Shown piece by piece: positions 50,600-63,720 of a DNA stretch of 64,000 nucleotides (positions are counted from its first letter, which is position 1; the number at the start of each line of letters is the position of its first letter). The position numbers were made by a program, and so were the translations under genes. The stretch spans positions 14,918,625 to 14,982,624 of the forward strand of contig CM022672.1 of assembly GCA_012295275.1 (NCBI GenBank). The letters run 5' to 3'. The notes under the pieces are model-generated. The model searched no databases. It worked only from the letters and a program-made list of their open reading frames with translations, and was not told the origin of the DNA. Source of the DNA: Chrysomallon squamiferum. Lineage: Eukaryota > Mollusca > Gastropoda > Neomphalida > Peltospiridae.

Positions 50600-50896
50600 A
50601 TGCATATGCTGTGACGTAATTACCTGATACCCTTCTTGGGTAGCAAGTGTCTGTTTCTAATAATTTGGTAAAAATCAATGAAAATGACGTCTTTCACCGG
50701 AAGTTCTTTTTTCTTGATCGATTTAAGCCGCCGTTAGCATTGAAAATTTATTTATTTTATTTATATTTTTAAACTAAAATAACTTTTATTCCAAATATTC
50801 ATCCAAAGACGCTAAAATCCATTTAAAAACGTGAAAAGTTGCCATGTATAAAAAAATAATTCTGATTTGCTATTTGTTAATGTTGTTGAATTCAAG
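50600..50896. promoter_or_regulatory. Likely bidirectional promoter of DCTN1 (-) and VPS51 (+)
   Basis: This lies between the two head-to-head genes. It contains TGACGTAA (50612–50619, CRE/ATF-like), TGACGT (50685–50690) and a perfect ETS/GABP-type ACCGGAAGT (50696–50704), followed by AAGCCGCCGTTAGC. ETS and CRE sites are typical of TATA-less housekeeping bidirectional promoters, which fits the two ubiquitous trafficking genes. Function is inferred from motifs and geometry. Confidence 0.55.
50624..50700 (-). other. Candidate non-coding first exon of DCTN1
   Basis: On the minus strand, GAAGGGTATCAG|GTAATT gives a good donor with the exon ending at 50624. It would splice to the leader at 49924. 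The 5' end is a guess; no transcript data are available. Confidence 0.35.
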
Positions 50897-53800
50897 ATGG
50901 CTTCCCAGCAGGCAGGTGAGTTAAACAGGTTGACATATAATATTTTTTTCAACTGGAGTGTTTGGATTTTATTTTAAAATTTTTTACTTTATTTAGACAG
51001 AATTTATTCGTCAAAAAGATATTATAAAATATGTATATTATAGTTTTGTTCTGTTATTACTTTACTTTACTATCGTTTTATACTCGAAAAAAATCTTAGG
51101 TTTTATTAATCACAAATCAGTTTAATGTAATTAATTTATTTTTAATTATTTAGGAATACATAACTGATTTTATTATTTTGGTGATAATTAAAATCTGCTG
51201 ATAAGATTTACTTTTGTTAGTGTTAATATTATTCAAAATCCAACTGAAACACCAAATATTGAAATAACGTTTTCACATGAATAGCCAATAGGGCTTATAC
51301 ATTATAGGGTAACTTACCCAGGTAAGTTTATGATATGCAAATTATAGTAATTATTATTTGTACAAATTACACATAATTATTATTTTCTTTACAGAAATGG
51401 AAGAACTGGATGCAGATGGCAAGAGAAAGAAACATGAAGTTTTGAAGATGTATTATGGGATTGATAATGAACAGCCTGGTTCAGCTAATATTGATCCATG
51501 TGATATTGATGGCGCTCACTTTAAGCCATCAATTTACTTGGATACATTAATACAGAAAGGTTCGCTTACAGAGTTGATGGACAGAGAGAATGAAATGGTG
51601 CGACAAATCCGGTCATTAGACAGTGACATGCAAACCTTGGTGTATGAAAACTACAACAAGTTCATCAGTGCTACAGACACTATAAGAAAGGTTGTATTTC
51701 TTGTTTGGATGAAGTTATAAATTTATTTTTAAAAATCTATATCCATAAACTTATAATGTAATTCAGGGAAAAAACTAAAAGAACCAAATGAATTGTAAAA
51801 AAATAAAACAAATCAACTCAAAACATAAGATCCAAAATAAAATTTAAAAAAGTTTTGTTTGTAGACTTCTTTTTGACTACCTCACAGCAGTTGTGTCTAT
51901 CTAAATCAGCATGACAAATTGTTTGCAGTTACATATATTTTAAAAGAAAATTTCAAATATTCTTTTGAACATTAAAATTGAATTTAAAATGCTCATATGT
52001 TTTTTTGAATATTTTTTCCAGATGAAAAATGATTTCAAAAAGATGGAAGATGAAATGGATCACTTGGCTACCAACATGAGTGCTATCACAGAGTTCAGTG
52101 GAAATATTAGCAACACTCTGCAAGACAGGAGGCTGAAAATAACAAAACTAGCAGGCGTCCATTCCCTTCTGAAAAAGGTTTCACTCTTAAAATATTGATA
52201 AACCTTTTTTCTCAATTTTAACAGTGTGCTTGATAAATTGACCCTTTTCATGATATTTTTAATTGTTTTGCTTAGTCTCAAGTATGTAAAAAATCATGGT
52301 ATATAATTATATAACAAAGTTTTTCCACATATCCCACAACAGCATCCAGTATAGAGAATAACCCTTCTGTTATTACCATTATGAAAATGCCATGTTAAGT
52401 AATAACTAAATATTGAAGAAGTATAATGTTGAATTTACATCAGTTCATTGATTCTTGTTTATTGCAGCTTCAGTTCTTGTTTGAATTGCCAGCTAGACTG
52501 AAAAAATGTATTGAAATGCAGGCATACAGTCAGGCTGTTCGGTGAGTTTAAACATCAGATTTAAATATCTGTGGTACATATTACTTACTAAAATCTATAT
52601 CTATCTATCTTTATTAGTAAATTTTAAAACTGTTTTTGTTTATTTGTATGAATAGATAATTCGTTATTTAAATTTAAAAAATTAACATATATATTTTTTT
52701 AAATTTTATTCTTATTAATATTTATATTATTGGTCACATGACTGGTTAAAAACTTATTTAAATATTCTTCCATAATTTAACTGAAGTTACATATAATTTA
52801 CATAAATGGTTATGGGACATTTATTTTAAAAACACAAAATCATACGATGTGTCATATTTTGAAAAAAAGTTTATGATACAAATTTTTGTTAAAAATACCT
52901 GTCTATTTGTTAAGATATTACACCAAAGCCAAAAGGGTGCTGCACCAGTATCAACATATGCCGAGTTTCCATGGAATCAATGAAGACTGTAACGTCATCA
53001 TTGAGGAACTGAGCAACAAGCTGAGAGATCATTTTAAAGACAGAGAAGTAGGAGTTTATTTTAACACACACTTCATTGATACTTGATCACTGTTGTATGA
53101 TTTGTGAGATATATTTATATTCCTATCTATCCATTTTTATTCTACACACCCATACACACATTCACACACACACACACACACAGAACACATGTATATATGT
53201 TTTATATGTCAGTCTATCATTTTTGTGTGTGTATGTGCATATCATTTTTTATTATGTATTAGAAAATATATGTAATTATATGTACATTTAGGCATTTAGT
53301 ATTATTAACATATATATACCTATTTGGGTATATTTTGACACAAATTTTAAAAATAAAAAATTTTGAATTGTTGATATTATTTTTTTTAAATTTTAATTTT
53401 TCTGTTTTGTTTCAGTCGACTCCAAAACAATTGGCTGAATGTGTCAATTTGCTGCTACAACTTAACGAACCAGCTGACCAGCTATGTGATGAATTCCTAT
53501 CCCAGTAGGTATTTCTACAGTGTTGTTAAAATTTAGAAAGAATTAGTAATACAAACTATAATAATTCCTGTAATTCCTAATGCGTGTTATTCATTGTAAT
53601 CAAATTTAAAATAGAAATTTTCGAAATTTTACTGAAACCTTAAATCAGCCTCTGTTTTGCATAAAATATCATTATTGAAGTAAACAAAAATGCTTCAATA
53701 TTTATTGTTTAATGTAGTTAAAGAACAAAACAATTATAATAATCTTCAGCAAGAAACTGGGTACATAGCATAATATAATATTGCACATGTGCACATAAAT

Positions 53801-56800
53801 AAAGAGAAAAAGGTGAAAGTTGGACACAAAATATGAACCAGTTACTTAATGATTGCAACAAAATTGTTCATGATATGATAACAATAACTGAAGTAATTCA
53901 GTATACATAATCAAGAGACTTTATCAAAATGTTTCATTAATTTGGTACTAAAATTAATGTTCTTGCATTTTTTTTTTTTTTTGTAGTGATTTTCATTTCA
54001 CAATGCTATTTTTTTAAACATTATTTCATTCACCAGTTTGGGAGGAACAGATGGAAGTAGAGGTTTGGGTGCAGAAGAGATGATTTATGTGAAAAATATG
54101 AAAAATCTTTGCAAAAACCTGAAAAAAAGATGTTGAACATAAGCTCTTGTTAATTGGTTACTCTTAATACAGTATAAAATAAAATTAAATTAAAAAATCA
54201 AAAAATTAAATCAAGCAAACAAACAAAACTTAACATAATTAAATATTATATTAGAAAGAACATCTGAGATGAAAATAGTAATAATGTATTCCATAACTGT
54301 AAAATTAATTAATATTAAACTGAGCAATAAAATAATGAAAGTAATAAATTTAATGAAACATGATCATAGCTATATTTCATTTTAATTGCTGTTTCTTTTC
54401 AGATGAAAGCATTTTGTTTAATTAATCATTTTCTGCATGTCATACAGGCCTTTATGAATTGTTTTAAAAAAAGTACTATTTCAGAATTTATTATTTTTTT
54501 TTTTACCTAAATTCACAATTTATGATGTGACCTAAACACAGGACTTGGAATCTCAAACATTTTGCTGCTTTATGCCATCCTTTAAACAGAAATCATTTAT
54601 ATTATTGTTTGACCTACTATATACAAGCATATATATAATAAATGAGACCATTTAGTAAAGACGTTTTTCCGCATAACAACCCCATTTTTGAATTCCTATT
54701 GAACATGTCACCAGTATTGAATAACAATGCATATTCCACATTTCATGTTTAATTCTATACCAGATTTCAAGATAAAGCTTGGTATATCACTGGTAATGAG
54801 AACATACTGTATGTATGTTTCAATGTGTTGTTTCAGTGCAAGGCAGAAGCTTGATGAAGATCTGGCTGAGTTAGACCGTCAGATAAAACTTCAGGCAGGG
54901 GAGGTAATTCAGACAGAAGATCGACGACCCGCCCAAGCTTTCATGAACACTCCTATGGTATATTTGTGTTGTGTGGTTCAAGATAATACCTCTTTGTTAT
55001 CACCCTTTTCCTAACTAATGCATTTTATTTAATTTAAAATAAAATAGTAACTTTATATACAAAAAATTTATTTCATTTTTTTTATATAATATGTTAATAC
55101 TAAAGTAGAGAAAACTGCCCTTAATTAAAACTTGTATTTTTCAAAGCTTTTTCTTATGATGAAGTATTTAACAGATTTAAAAACAATGGTTTTTGGTTGA
55201 GACACATTTTAAGAAAGCTGTTTTCAGATACTTCATATTCAGCATTTTTCAAATTATTTTCTTGATGATACATTTTTAAAAATGTTTAAATCATATATTG
55301 CTAACAATTTTCTGAAAAAAATATCTTTTTGAAATTTCAGTTATAAAACTTTTTTTTTCTAAGCTTTCTAAAAAAATATTTGCTTATTTTTCTGTGTAAC
55401 ACATTTTGGAAAATATTTACAAAATAGTCATATACACACAGACACGTATATATGCATATACACACAGACACATATATACGCATACACACACACACACACA
55501 CACACACAAGCATTTACTTATACTTGTGCTTATATACGTACCTTTGTTTTTATTTGTTTCTTTTATAGGATGTTTTGGAGTTTGTTGATTCAGGCTGTAA
55601 TGGATTTCTGAGTAATATGTGTCTAGTGATTGCTTCATACAATGACATGTTCCTTAACCGACATCTTGAACAGGACAAGTATGTACCAGCTGATTTCAAA
55701 TTAAAGTGTTTCAGCAACTGATCTCAGTTTACTGTTTTTAAGATGTTTTTTTTTTTATATATATATATATGTTCTTGTTACATTTGAAAAAACTGAACTG
55801 AATTTACAGCTTTCAAGATTGTTTATTTTGAATTTTTTTCTTGTTATATTCAGAAAAGCTGAACAGAAATTATGGCTTTTATGATACGTATTGTTTTTTT
55901 TTTTTTTTTTTTTTTTTTTATATGTGGTTAGTGCATGCATTCACAACAGTGCAAATTACTGTGATATAGTTTGACTTAAGTCAACTTTATTGTATGTAAT
56001 TTTTAAAAATTGCTGTATTACACACAGCTCAGTATTTTAGCATAGAATAATCTTTGAATGATGAATACTAGCACTTTGTTAATGATCTGAAATTCTCATG
56101 TTATAAATATTTCAAAATACTGGTGTGATTGTAAGCACTTCTATAAGTATGATTTATATGCAGATATTTATTTAACCTTTAAAATTATTTTAGTGAACTG
56201 TATTCATTTTTAAATTACACTTTTATTATAATATTGGTTTTATTTTTGAAATACATGGACTTAAGTTTAACATTTATTAGTAATTTTAGGGAAGTTAGGT
56301 TTTTCTGACTAGTCCATGTTTGTCCTTTGCAGTGAAAACCTTGACACTATGGCACTGAGGAAGCTGGTGACATTTGTCAATGAATTAATGGAGCAGTATT
56401 TTACCTACATCAGAAAAAGAGTCCAGCTGGAAGTGAGAAACTTTAATTTTTAATGATTCAGAGAGTTATTTTAATTAATGTTTCTTCTGACATATGAAAC
56501 ATTAAATTTTACTTATGGTAGTACTAATAATTATCTTAATTAATTTTCTGAACTCTCTTATTGGCGTTTTATTTGTTTATGGTGACCAACCATTGCTACT
56601 TATAAAGAATATCAGTAGACTTAACAAAAAGTATTAAAGTTATCCATTCTTACCATCAAATGTACATTTCAACCAAATATTTCCTAAAGTTGTCTGTTAT
56701 TTTTGTATTAAAAATTTATATAAACACAGAAAAATAAACAAAACATAAACAAATTTTTTCCCTTGCTTTGCATAATGATATCACTGTAATTGAAAATTAT

Positions 56801-59800
56801 ACTGTTGGGTAATAATTTAATATATTTTGTTTTTGGTATTCTGCAATATTTACTGTTCCAGATATCAAAAATGGAGTGTAGTCCAATCTGTGTGTTTTAG
56901 TTAGAGCTGCATTTATGTAATAAGATAGTCAAATTCTATTTGTGTAATAAAATTGTCAAATATTTATTTTGATTGTTGAAATTTCAGCTACAATTTTATT
57001 CATGTTTAATGTGATATGCTGACTGGTGTTCATTATACTGTATTGTTTATTTTTCCTTTGTGTGTTAATTGTGTAACTTCCAGAAAGAAACGGGAGACAA
57101 CACTATTCTTGTTCGAGCATTGGATCGATTTCATCGTCGACTACAAGCCATGAATAAACTTCTGCCTGACACTGATTTCTCTAGGTAAAAAAAACCCTTT
57201 AAGTTATAGATTAATCATAAATTAGTTACTAGATTTCAGAACAAAATAAATAGGTTTTAATAACAATTTGTGTATCAAACAGTATCCTTTTGTTAAAATA
57301 ATAACAACTATAAAACATAAATTAGCAACTGTTACCTGTCGACATATTTATTTATTTATTGGGCAAGTCTGATATGTTAACTTTTTATGTAGTGCTAAGT
57401 ATTTTTATTAGTCTAAATGGCAAAACAAATTGAATTTTAGTGTTTTTAACATCCTAGAGACATTATTATCTAGACTCTATACTTTTCACCTTTTCAAATA
57501 TGTTTACAGTGAAACTTGGCTGCATCTAATGTTGATGTTGTTACTGTCAGCTTCTTACATCCTTTTTCCCATGATTACCTAATATCTAAAATTAAAAATG
57601 TTTTGTAGAGCTGGGACTGAGATTGTGTCAAAGGCCGCTAAAGACAGAGTGACCCATTATCAACAAGCTTTGAGGCAGCATTTCTCTGGTTTGTATTGAA
57701 GTCACATCAGTTACATCCGTATTTCATAAATGAGGGACACTTTGAATATGGTGTATTTAGAATAAGTTTTTTTGAACTATTTTATGTCCATGACTAGGAA
57801 ATCCAGCTGTGCAAAGTAAATTAATTATTAAGTAAAATTTGATTTGTTTTTAATGTTAAAATATGATATATATCATATTTTAACATTAAAAACAAATCCA
57901 ATTCTACTTAATAATTAAGTATATATATGTATGTATCAGGTCTTAGAACAGAAGTATATTACTTTTGTTTTGAGAAAATCTAAATTAAATGTATTCAAGT
58001 GGTTGTTCTTTGTTCCAGTTTGTGGATTATAATACCATTTTTAGTTAGTATATGTTTTGTCCATTATGTGTCAAACACACACAGTGCTGACTTTCATGTA
58101 ATTGCTGTATTACAGCATATCAGAATTATGCTGTAAGAATTCAGCTTAGTTAAAAAATTCTTACTGAAGTAATTAGTAAACCATAAACTTGGTAAATTAA
58201 AACTAATTATTTTTTGTAGTTGTTATTGCAATAAATGAATTTTGTTCTTTTTAAACCCTTCAGATTGTCTGACCGACATTCGCCAGAATCTTGCAGCTCC
58301 ACGGTTGCTAGGGAAACAGGAAGGATTTTCTAATCTGTCAGATCTTCTTGCTAACATGAAGGCAGCCATTATGGAACAGATTAAATCTGTACTGGCAAAT
58401 CTACAGGTTTGTATGTTTTTTTAAAGATGGTATCTGTGACTGTTATTGTAGCTTTAAATATTACAAATTCAAAATGGTGTGTTATTCCTAAGAACTTTAA
58501 CCTGCTGTAAAGAAACATGTTTGACTTTATTCACTTTTAAGTTACTGTTTTCTTCAGGATATCTGCTTGCGAGTTAAAAAGGTAAAATTCAGATCCAAAA
58601 ATAATTCCAAGATGTATTTATACAGCTAAAATAAATCCAAACTGAATTTATGAAAAAAAAGGTCTGTTCTAAAATCATACATATTATTATAAACAGAATG
58701 TGATGGTATTCATGAGTGTTGGTCTTAGTGTGTCAAACAGTAGCGTTACATGGAGCATGCAGTAATGAAAGGATTTTTTTTTCAAGTGTGTCTTACAATA
58801 TGTTGTTTCTGCATGTGCCTGCTTCAACCTTCTTGTTAATGTTATGTCATCCTAAATAATGCTGTCGAAATCTGCACAACAATGCAGAATTATTCATGTA
58901 TTTGTCTGGTGGTTGGACAATGGGATGGTAAAAAATATACACCTGTTGTCCAAGATCCAGAATTTTAGTTTTCTTTCATCGGTATTGTCTATATTTAGAA
59001 ATTTATCAACATAAATAAAAGTAAAACCCATAAAACAGTGAAAGAAACATTTCTTGGCTGTTAATCAGGAAGAATAGTCCAAGTAGCACCGACAGGAAAT
59101 TTCCTGTGCTAAATTAACTTGTATAGAAACAATATATTAGACTTATATGATTATTACCAGTCGTTGCACTCTGTGTTAAATGTGAATATCTTTAAAAAAA
59201 ACATCATGACTTAACTTCTACTAAATTTGAAATAAATAACAAAAAGGAACATGGTAGGGATTATTGTATAAATGGATTCCTTCCTAAAATCTTTAAAACC
59301 TATTAATTAAATTTGTAAATAATATACCACTACACACAAAATAACTTTGAATATTTGCCCTAGAAAATGCACGTTTTGAATCTGAGTTCAATTAAGCTGT
59401 CGTTAACTATGTTTACTCATTTTTACAGATGCATTTGAATATTTAATTTTAGATATTATTTCTAATTTTGTTTGATTAAAACAATTTCTTGTTTTGACAG
59501 TTTTGAGCAGAACTAATTTATTTTTGCATATTTTGACATAATAAAAAAAATATGTATTTGAAATGGAACTTGTTGGTATTAACATTAAAAGCAGCCATAT
59601 TTGTGCAGATATAACAGGTAAAAATTTAATTTGCATATTAATGTAATTTACATTCTTTTGTCATAAAATTCTGTATGGTTATGTCTCCAAATAATTATTC
59701 AGTTTATGTCAAAGTGGGTATGTTCCACGCTGAGTAATTACATTGTATATAACATATTCAGACACTAAAAATAGTTTACATTCATTTTTAGAATGATAAA

Positions 59801-61781
59801 ACATATCTTTTGAAAAAAAAAGAAAAAAAACAACAACCAAAAACCTGTTAAAAATAAAAATGGATAAAAAATGTATTTTTGATATCATCGAAAAGTAATG
59901 CCAGTTATTTTTAAAATTTCAGTTTTTACATTACTGAATAATAAATTTATTTAAACTAATAACTTAAAAAGATATATATTTTAAAAACATAAATAAAAAA
60001 TACAATAAAAAGTGAAATAACTCATGTTTATTATCAGGACTATTCTGTAATAAAATTTCTCTATATACAATAATACCAAAATGTTGTAATAAAAAATCAG
60101 AGAAGAGTAAAGCATCAGATTGAGATATCTAAATTTGCCTAACAGTTTCAAACTTTAATTTTTACTAATCTTCTTGATTAATATATATCCACATACATGA
60201 AGAATATATCTTACAGTTAAATGAAGTTTGGAAATATGTTATATAATGTATTTACAACATTTTATTTTTTATTTTTGTTCACTAATGTGAATAATATTCA
60301 ATATAATAAAAAATAAGAAGTTACTGTTGTTTTGATAGTCATCTATATTTTTAAAAATAATCAACAACATAATGAATATTTGACTTCATTTTGTATTGAA
60401 GCTAACCAAACCAACTCTCTATCACACTGGTCATAATTTAAAACAGAACAAAACAACAACAAACAAAAAATGCATATTAGTAGCATATAGAACATATTTT
60501 GTTAAAAATAAATTATATATATATATATAATAATAAACAAAAAATAATGATAATAAAAAAATAATAAAATAAAAAGAAATAAAAACGCTCACTTTTTAAA
60601 TACCACCAGCCACACACACACCCCTCCCCTCTGCAGAGAAAAAGTGTTGTATAATTTTGTTATTGATTTTGTCATTGCATGACCCAGCAACCCATCGGCA
60701 CGTAACAGGCATGTATGAAAATGAACACTTGTCATGTAGAAAGCGCTGTTTGATGTGTCACATGTCAGAACACCTGTTACTAATCTACACTAACATCAGG
60801 ATGTGTCCATTCTTCATGAGACCTGTGTCTCAACCCACCTGAATAATTCATTTTCATTTGTGTGTTTTTTTAATAATGTTAAAACACTGATAATAGAAGT
60901 CACTTTGACCTCTTTTTAATTGTTAACTGGATATTTTGAAAAGAGTTTTAATTGTTAGTAATTCTGATCTTTATCAGTTATGTGTTGTATTTTTTATTTC
61001 TTTTTAATTCAATCTTTTTTTTTTGTTAATTTTAATTATAAATATCTATATCAGTGATGTATATTTGTTATTTAATTATTTTTTTTAAAGTCAAAATATT
61101 AATTAAAACATCTTTATCTTTGTGTATATCTATCCACTTATAATTCTTTTTCTAAAAATGTTTTGCTATTTATATTTTTAAAATTATCTTTTTGTGTACC
61201 CATCAAATTATATTATTTGAAAATTTAAAAAATAAAAATAAAAAATAATAAAATCTCTCAATGCAAAACCTATTTGAAGGTTTATTTAGATCATAACCAC
61301 TATTGAAATGCATACTATGTTTTACTAATAAGTTTACTGAATTACTGAGATGATCAATATTTATTTAATTATTTCAGTAAACAAATTTGTTGTTCATCAT
61401 ATACAGAGCCTACTAATTGTTACTTATGATAATTGTGACTGACACTAAAGCAGATATCCTTTAATCCTCTACATAAAAATGATTGATATAAATTTGAAAT
61501 ATACTTGAAAGTAATCGAATATAATTATCTGTGTAGCCTTTATGCTTTCTGTTGGAGGCAATGAAAGTAAATAAATAAACTAATTAATTAATATTTTTAA
61601 AAATTTCTCTAATGATGTGAAGTAGACTAATGAGTCGTTCACATATTGGTGTGTGTGTGTGTGTGTGTGTCATTGTATGTAAATGTATGTGTGTATATAA
61701 GTATGTATTTGTTTATATATATGTGTATATGTGTATATATGGGTGTATGTTAGTCGGGGTATGTGCATGTTTATGCATTTT

Positions 61782-61817
<36 letters not shown>

Positions 61818-63720
61818 ATGCATATGTGGATATATATGGCTTTGTGTGTATATACATATATACATTTGTAAGTATGAATATATGTATTTCTATCTGTGTG
61901 TCTGTGAATTTCTTTATAGGTATATGTACACGTATATATATGTTATTATATTTTGGCTTGCAGTTTTTTACTTTTGGTTTTCAAGCTGCATATATTAATA
62001 AAAACAATATAAAAAAAAAATATGTAAATATATATATATATATATTAAAGTTTATTTTATAAGGTAGCGATTTTTGGAAATCTGTTTATTATAGTCCTCC
62101 AGTTATCTGGCTGGTGCGGTCTGCTGTGTGTTTGAAGTATGTAGAATATATGTAGATGGGCAAGGTTAAAAACAAATTATTCATATTCCATTTCAAATGT
62201 AGATGAGGCATCAGCTGGAAGCCATTCTAAAATTTTGTTAATTACATTTCTGTCATGACACTAGCGATTTCCTTTCATGGAGATGTCCACATGTTTTACA
62301 TTTGTGACATATTTTTGCATCTAATATATATATATTTTAACAGTTTTATTTCTTTTAATGTGTTTTATTTAAAATTTTAAAAATTATCTTTGGTTATATG
62401 TTTTAGTACTTTTGCATGTTTCAATGTTGGCATTTTATGATGGCTGGATTCTTGTGCAATAAAAAAAAATAATTTTTTTAATTTTTTTAATTTTTAAAAT
62501 TAAAATTTTAATAAACATTATAGGCAAATATATATACATATATATATATATATGTATATGTATATCTCTTACAAATTATATTTTCTAACATACACAGGAA
62601 ATGTAATTTTTGACATTTTAATATACCACCTGAATAGATAGAATAAAGTATATTTTAAATGTATTTGAACTTATTCTGAAATGTCAAAGGGAAGATTTCA
62701 GTATCTTAAGCATACAATATGAATATTTTCTTTTCAGAAATAAAATATAATTTATTTATACATGTCTTGTAAAAATATTTATATATTTAATTATTTATAT
62801 ACAGTAGTGGGGTACTTTGGTCAAATCACATGAATTGTTAAGATAAAAGCAAAGACACAATTTATGCAGCCAGAACGTCATGTAAATTCTGTATAGTCAT
62901 CACCATCTTTCTCTTTTTTTAATGATGCATTTTCAGTGGTATTTGAGTGGACATTTTATAAAGATTATGATATCAAACATTAAATATCTTATCAGAAAAT
63001 CTTTGGGTCAGTAAAAGCTCAACATTTTTTAATACTCCTATAATACTTTTTTTCACCATTTTTTTGGTCAGTACATATCTCATTAAATACATTTGTGTTT
63101 TTTAAATAATGTTAAAACACTACTAATAGAAGTCACCTTGACCTCTTTTTAATTGTTAATTGGATATTTTGAAAAGCATATCCCAGGTGAACATGTTTAA
63201 AAATTGCTTTTGCAAAGTAACTAAATACCAGACTGGTTCTCTAATTGTATTTCTGGACATATGCAATAATCAATCTGTTTTTTTTTGTTGTTTTTAATGA
63301 TGCTTTTATTCATATTTAAGACATGATTGAGAAATCACACACCTTTGAATAGGGATGTTTTACTTACCTTTGAATTCAAATAGCTGAGATGTAATAATCT
63401 TAACCAAAATCATCTGTATAAATATTATTAAGCTGGCCTCACCACTTGATTACCAAGTAAATCTAAAAGTTTTATAAACGATTGTGAATTCATATTTATG
63501 AGAAAAAAAAAAAGTATAAATAATAATAAAAAAAAATTATTAATAATTTTATACACATTTTGTTATTTTTAAATAATTTTTTATTATTTTTTTCCAGGCC
63601 TTCCTTGCCTCGGACATCACATTCGCCATGAAACCATATTTCCGAGGACCTTTCTGTATGCATGATGTCAGAGAAGGACTCGTCGTTGCCTTCATTAAAC
63701 ATATAGCCACTACGTGTAAT
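50897..63720 (+). CDS. VPS51: VPS51, GARP/EARP tethering subunit (3' partial)
   Basis: Thirteen exons splice in phase to 515 residues (human about 782): 50897–50915, 51395–51690, 52022–52177, 52468–52541, 52915–53047, 53416–53504, 54837–54957, 55569–55678, 56333–56432, 57084–57184, 57609–57688, 58264–58406, 63598–63720. The last donor (GTAAGT) leads out of the window. The start MASQQAEMEELD follows a short first exon. Hallmarks are HEVLKMYYG near residue 24, [66 protein letters not shown] and KPYFRG, all strongly conserved in the family. VPS51 links VPS52, VPS53 and VPS54 (GARP) or VPS50 (EARP) in retrograde endosome-to-Golgi and recycling tethering, and its N-terminal region contacts a SNARE. 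The exon at 53416 ends at CA|GTAGGT (53504), which restores the HARQKL codon. It is divergent from DCTN1. Confidence 0.95.
53150..53183. repeat. CA microsatellite in VPS51 intron
   Basis: CA-rich run between the exons ending 53047 and starting 53416; the small frame across it is an artefact. Confidence 0.8.
55483..55509. repeat. CA microsatellite before a VPS51 exon
   Basis: CA run preceded by irregular ACACAGACAC/TATA repeats (55433–55480), about 60 bp before the acceptor of exon 55569–55678. Confidence 0.85.
57821..57918. repeat. Near-perfect 98-bp palindrome in VPS51 intron
   Basis: Two 49-nt arms (57821–57869 and 57870–57918) with no spacer are reverse complements at 47 of 49 positions, starting TTAATTATTAAGTA and ending in a TGATATATATCA centre. 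It lies in the intron between exons 57609–57688 and 58264–58406. Confidence 0.9.
60856..60944 (+). repeat. Dispersed repeat copy A in VPS51 intron
   Basis: Pairs with 63091–63176. Both contain TAATGTTAAAACACT, AATAGAAGTCAC(T/C)TTGACC and TCTTTTTAATTGTTAA(C/T)TGG followed by ATATTTTGAAAAG, with only a few differences over about 86 bp. Same orientation, about 2.2 kb apart. Confidence 0.85.
61649..61960. repeat. TG/TATG microsatellite block in VPS51 intron
   Basis: TG runs (61649–61670, 61785–61813) embedded in irregular TATGTGTA-type repeats. Cys/Val-rich frames over it are artefacts. Confidence 0.9.
63091..63176 (+). repeat. Dispersed repeat copy B in VPS51 intron
   Basis: Second copy of the element at 60856–60944. 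Similarity stops sharply after TTTTGAAAAG, and the flanking sequences differ. Confidence 0.85.

Larger units (their letters stand above)
58407..63597 (+). other. Large VPS51 intron (about 5.2 kb)
   Basis: Codons across it join directly (SVLANLQ to AFLASDITF), matching a continuous region of the human protein, so no coding exon is missing. It contains a compositionally complex block (60600–60842), a pair of diverged dispersed repeats (60856–60944 and 63091–63176), TG/TATG microsatellites (61649–61960) and AT runs (62030–62045, 62527–62567). Confidence 0.75.

Noticed and set aside
53505-53510. VPS51 exon extended to CAG TAG (in-frame stop)
   Set aside because: Using the GTAGGT donor one base into the CAG codon gives CA + T = His and the family-conserved HARQKL across the junction.
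60657-60842. 61-codon frame in the VPS51 intron as a coding exon
   Set aside because: VPS51 codons join directly across the intron, and the frame has no good acceptor or donor or known domain; kept only as a composition finding.
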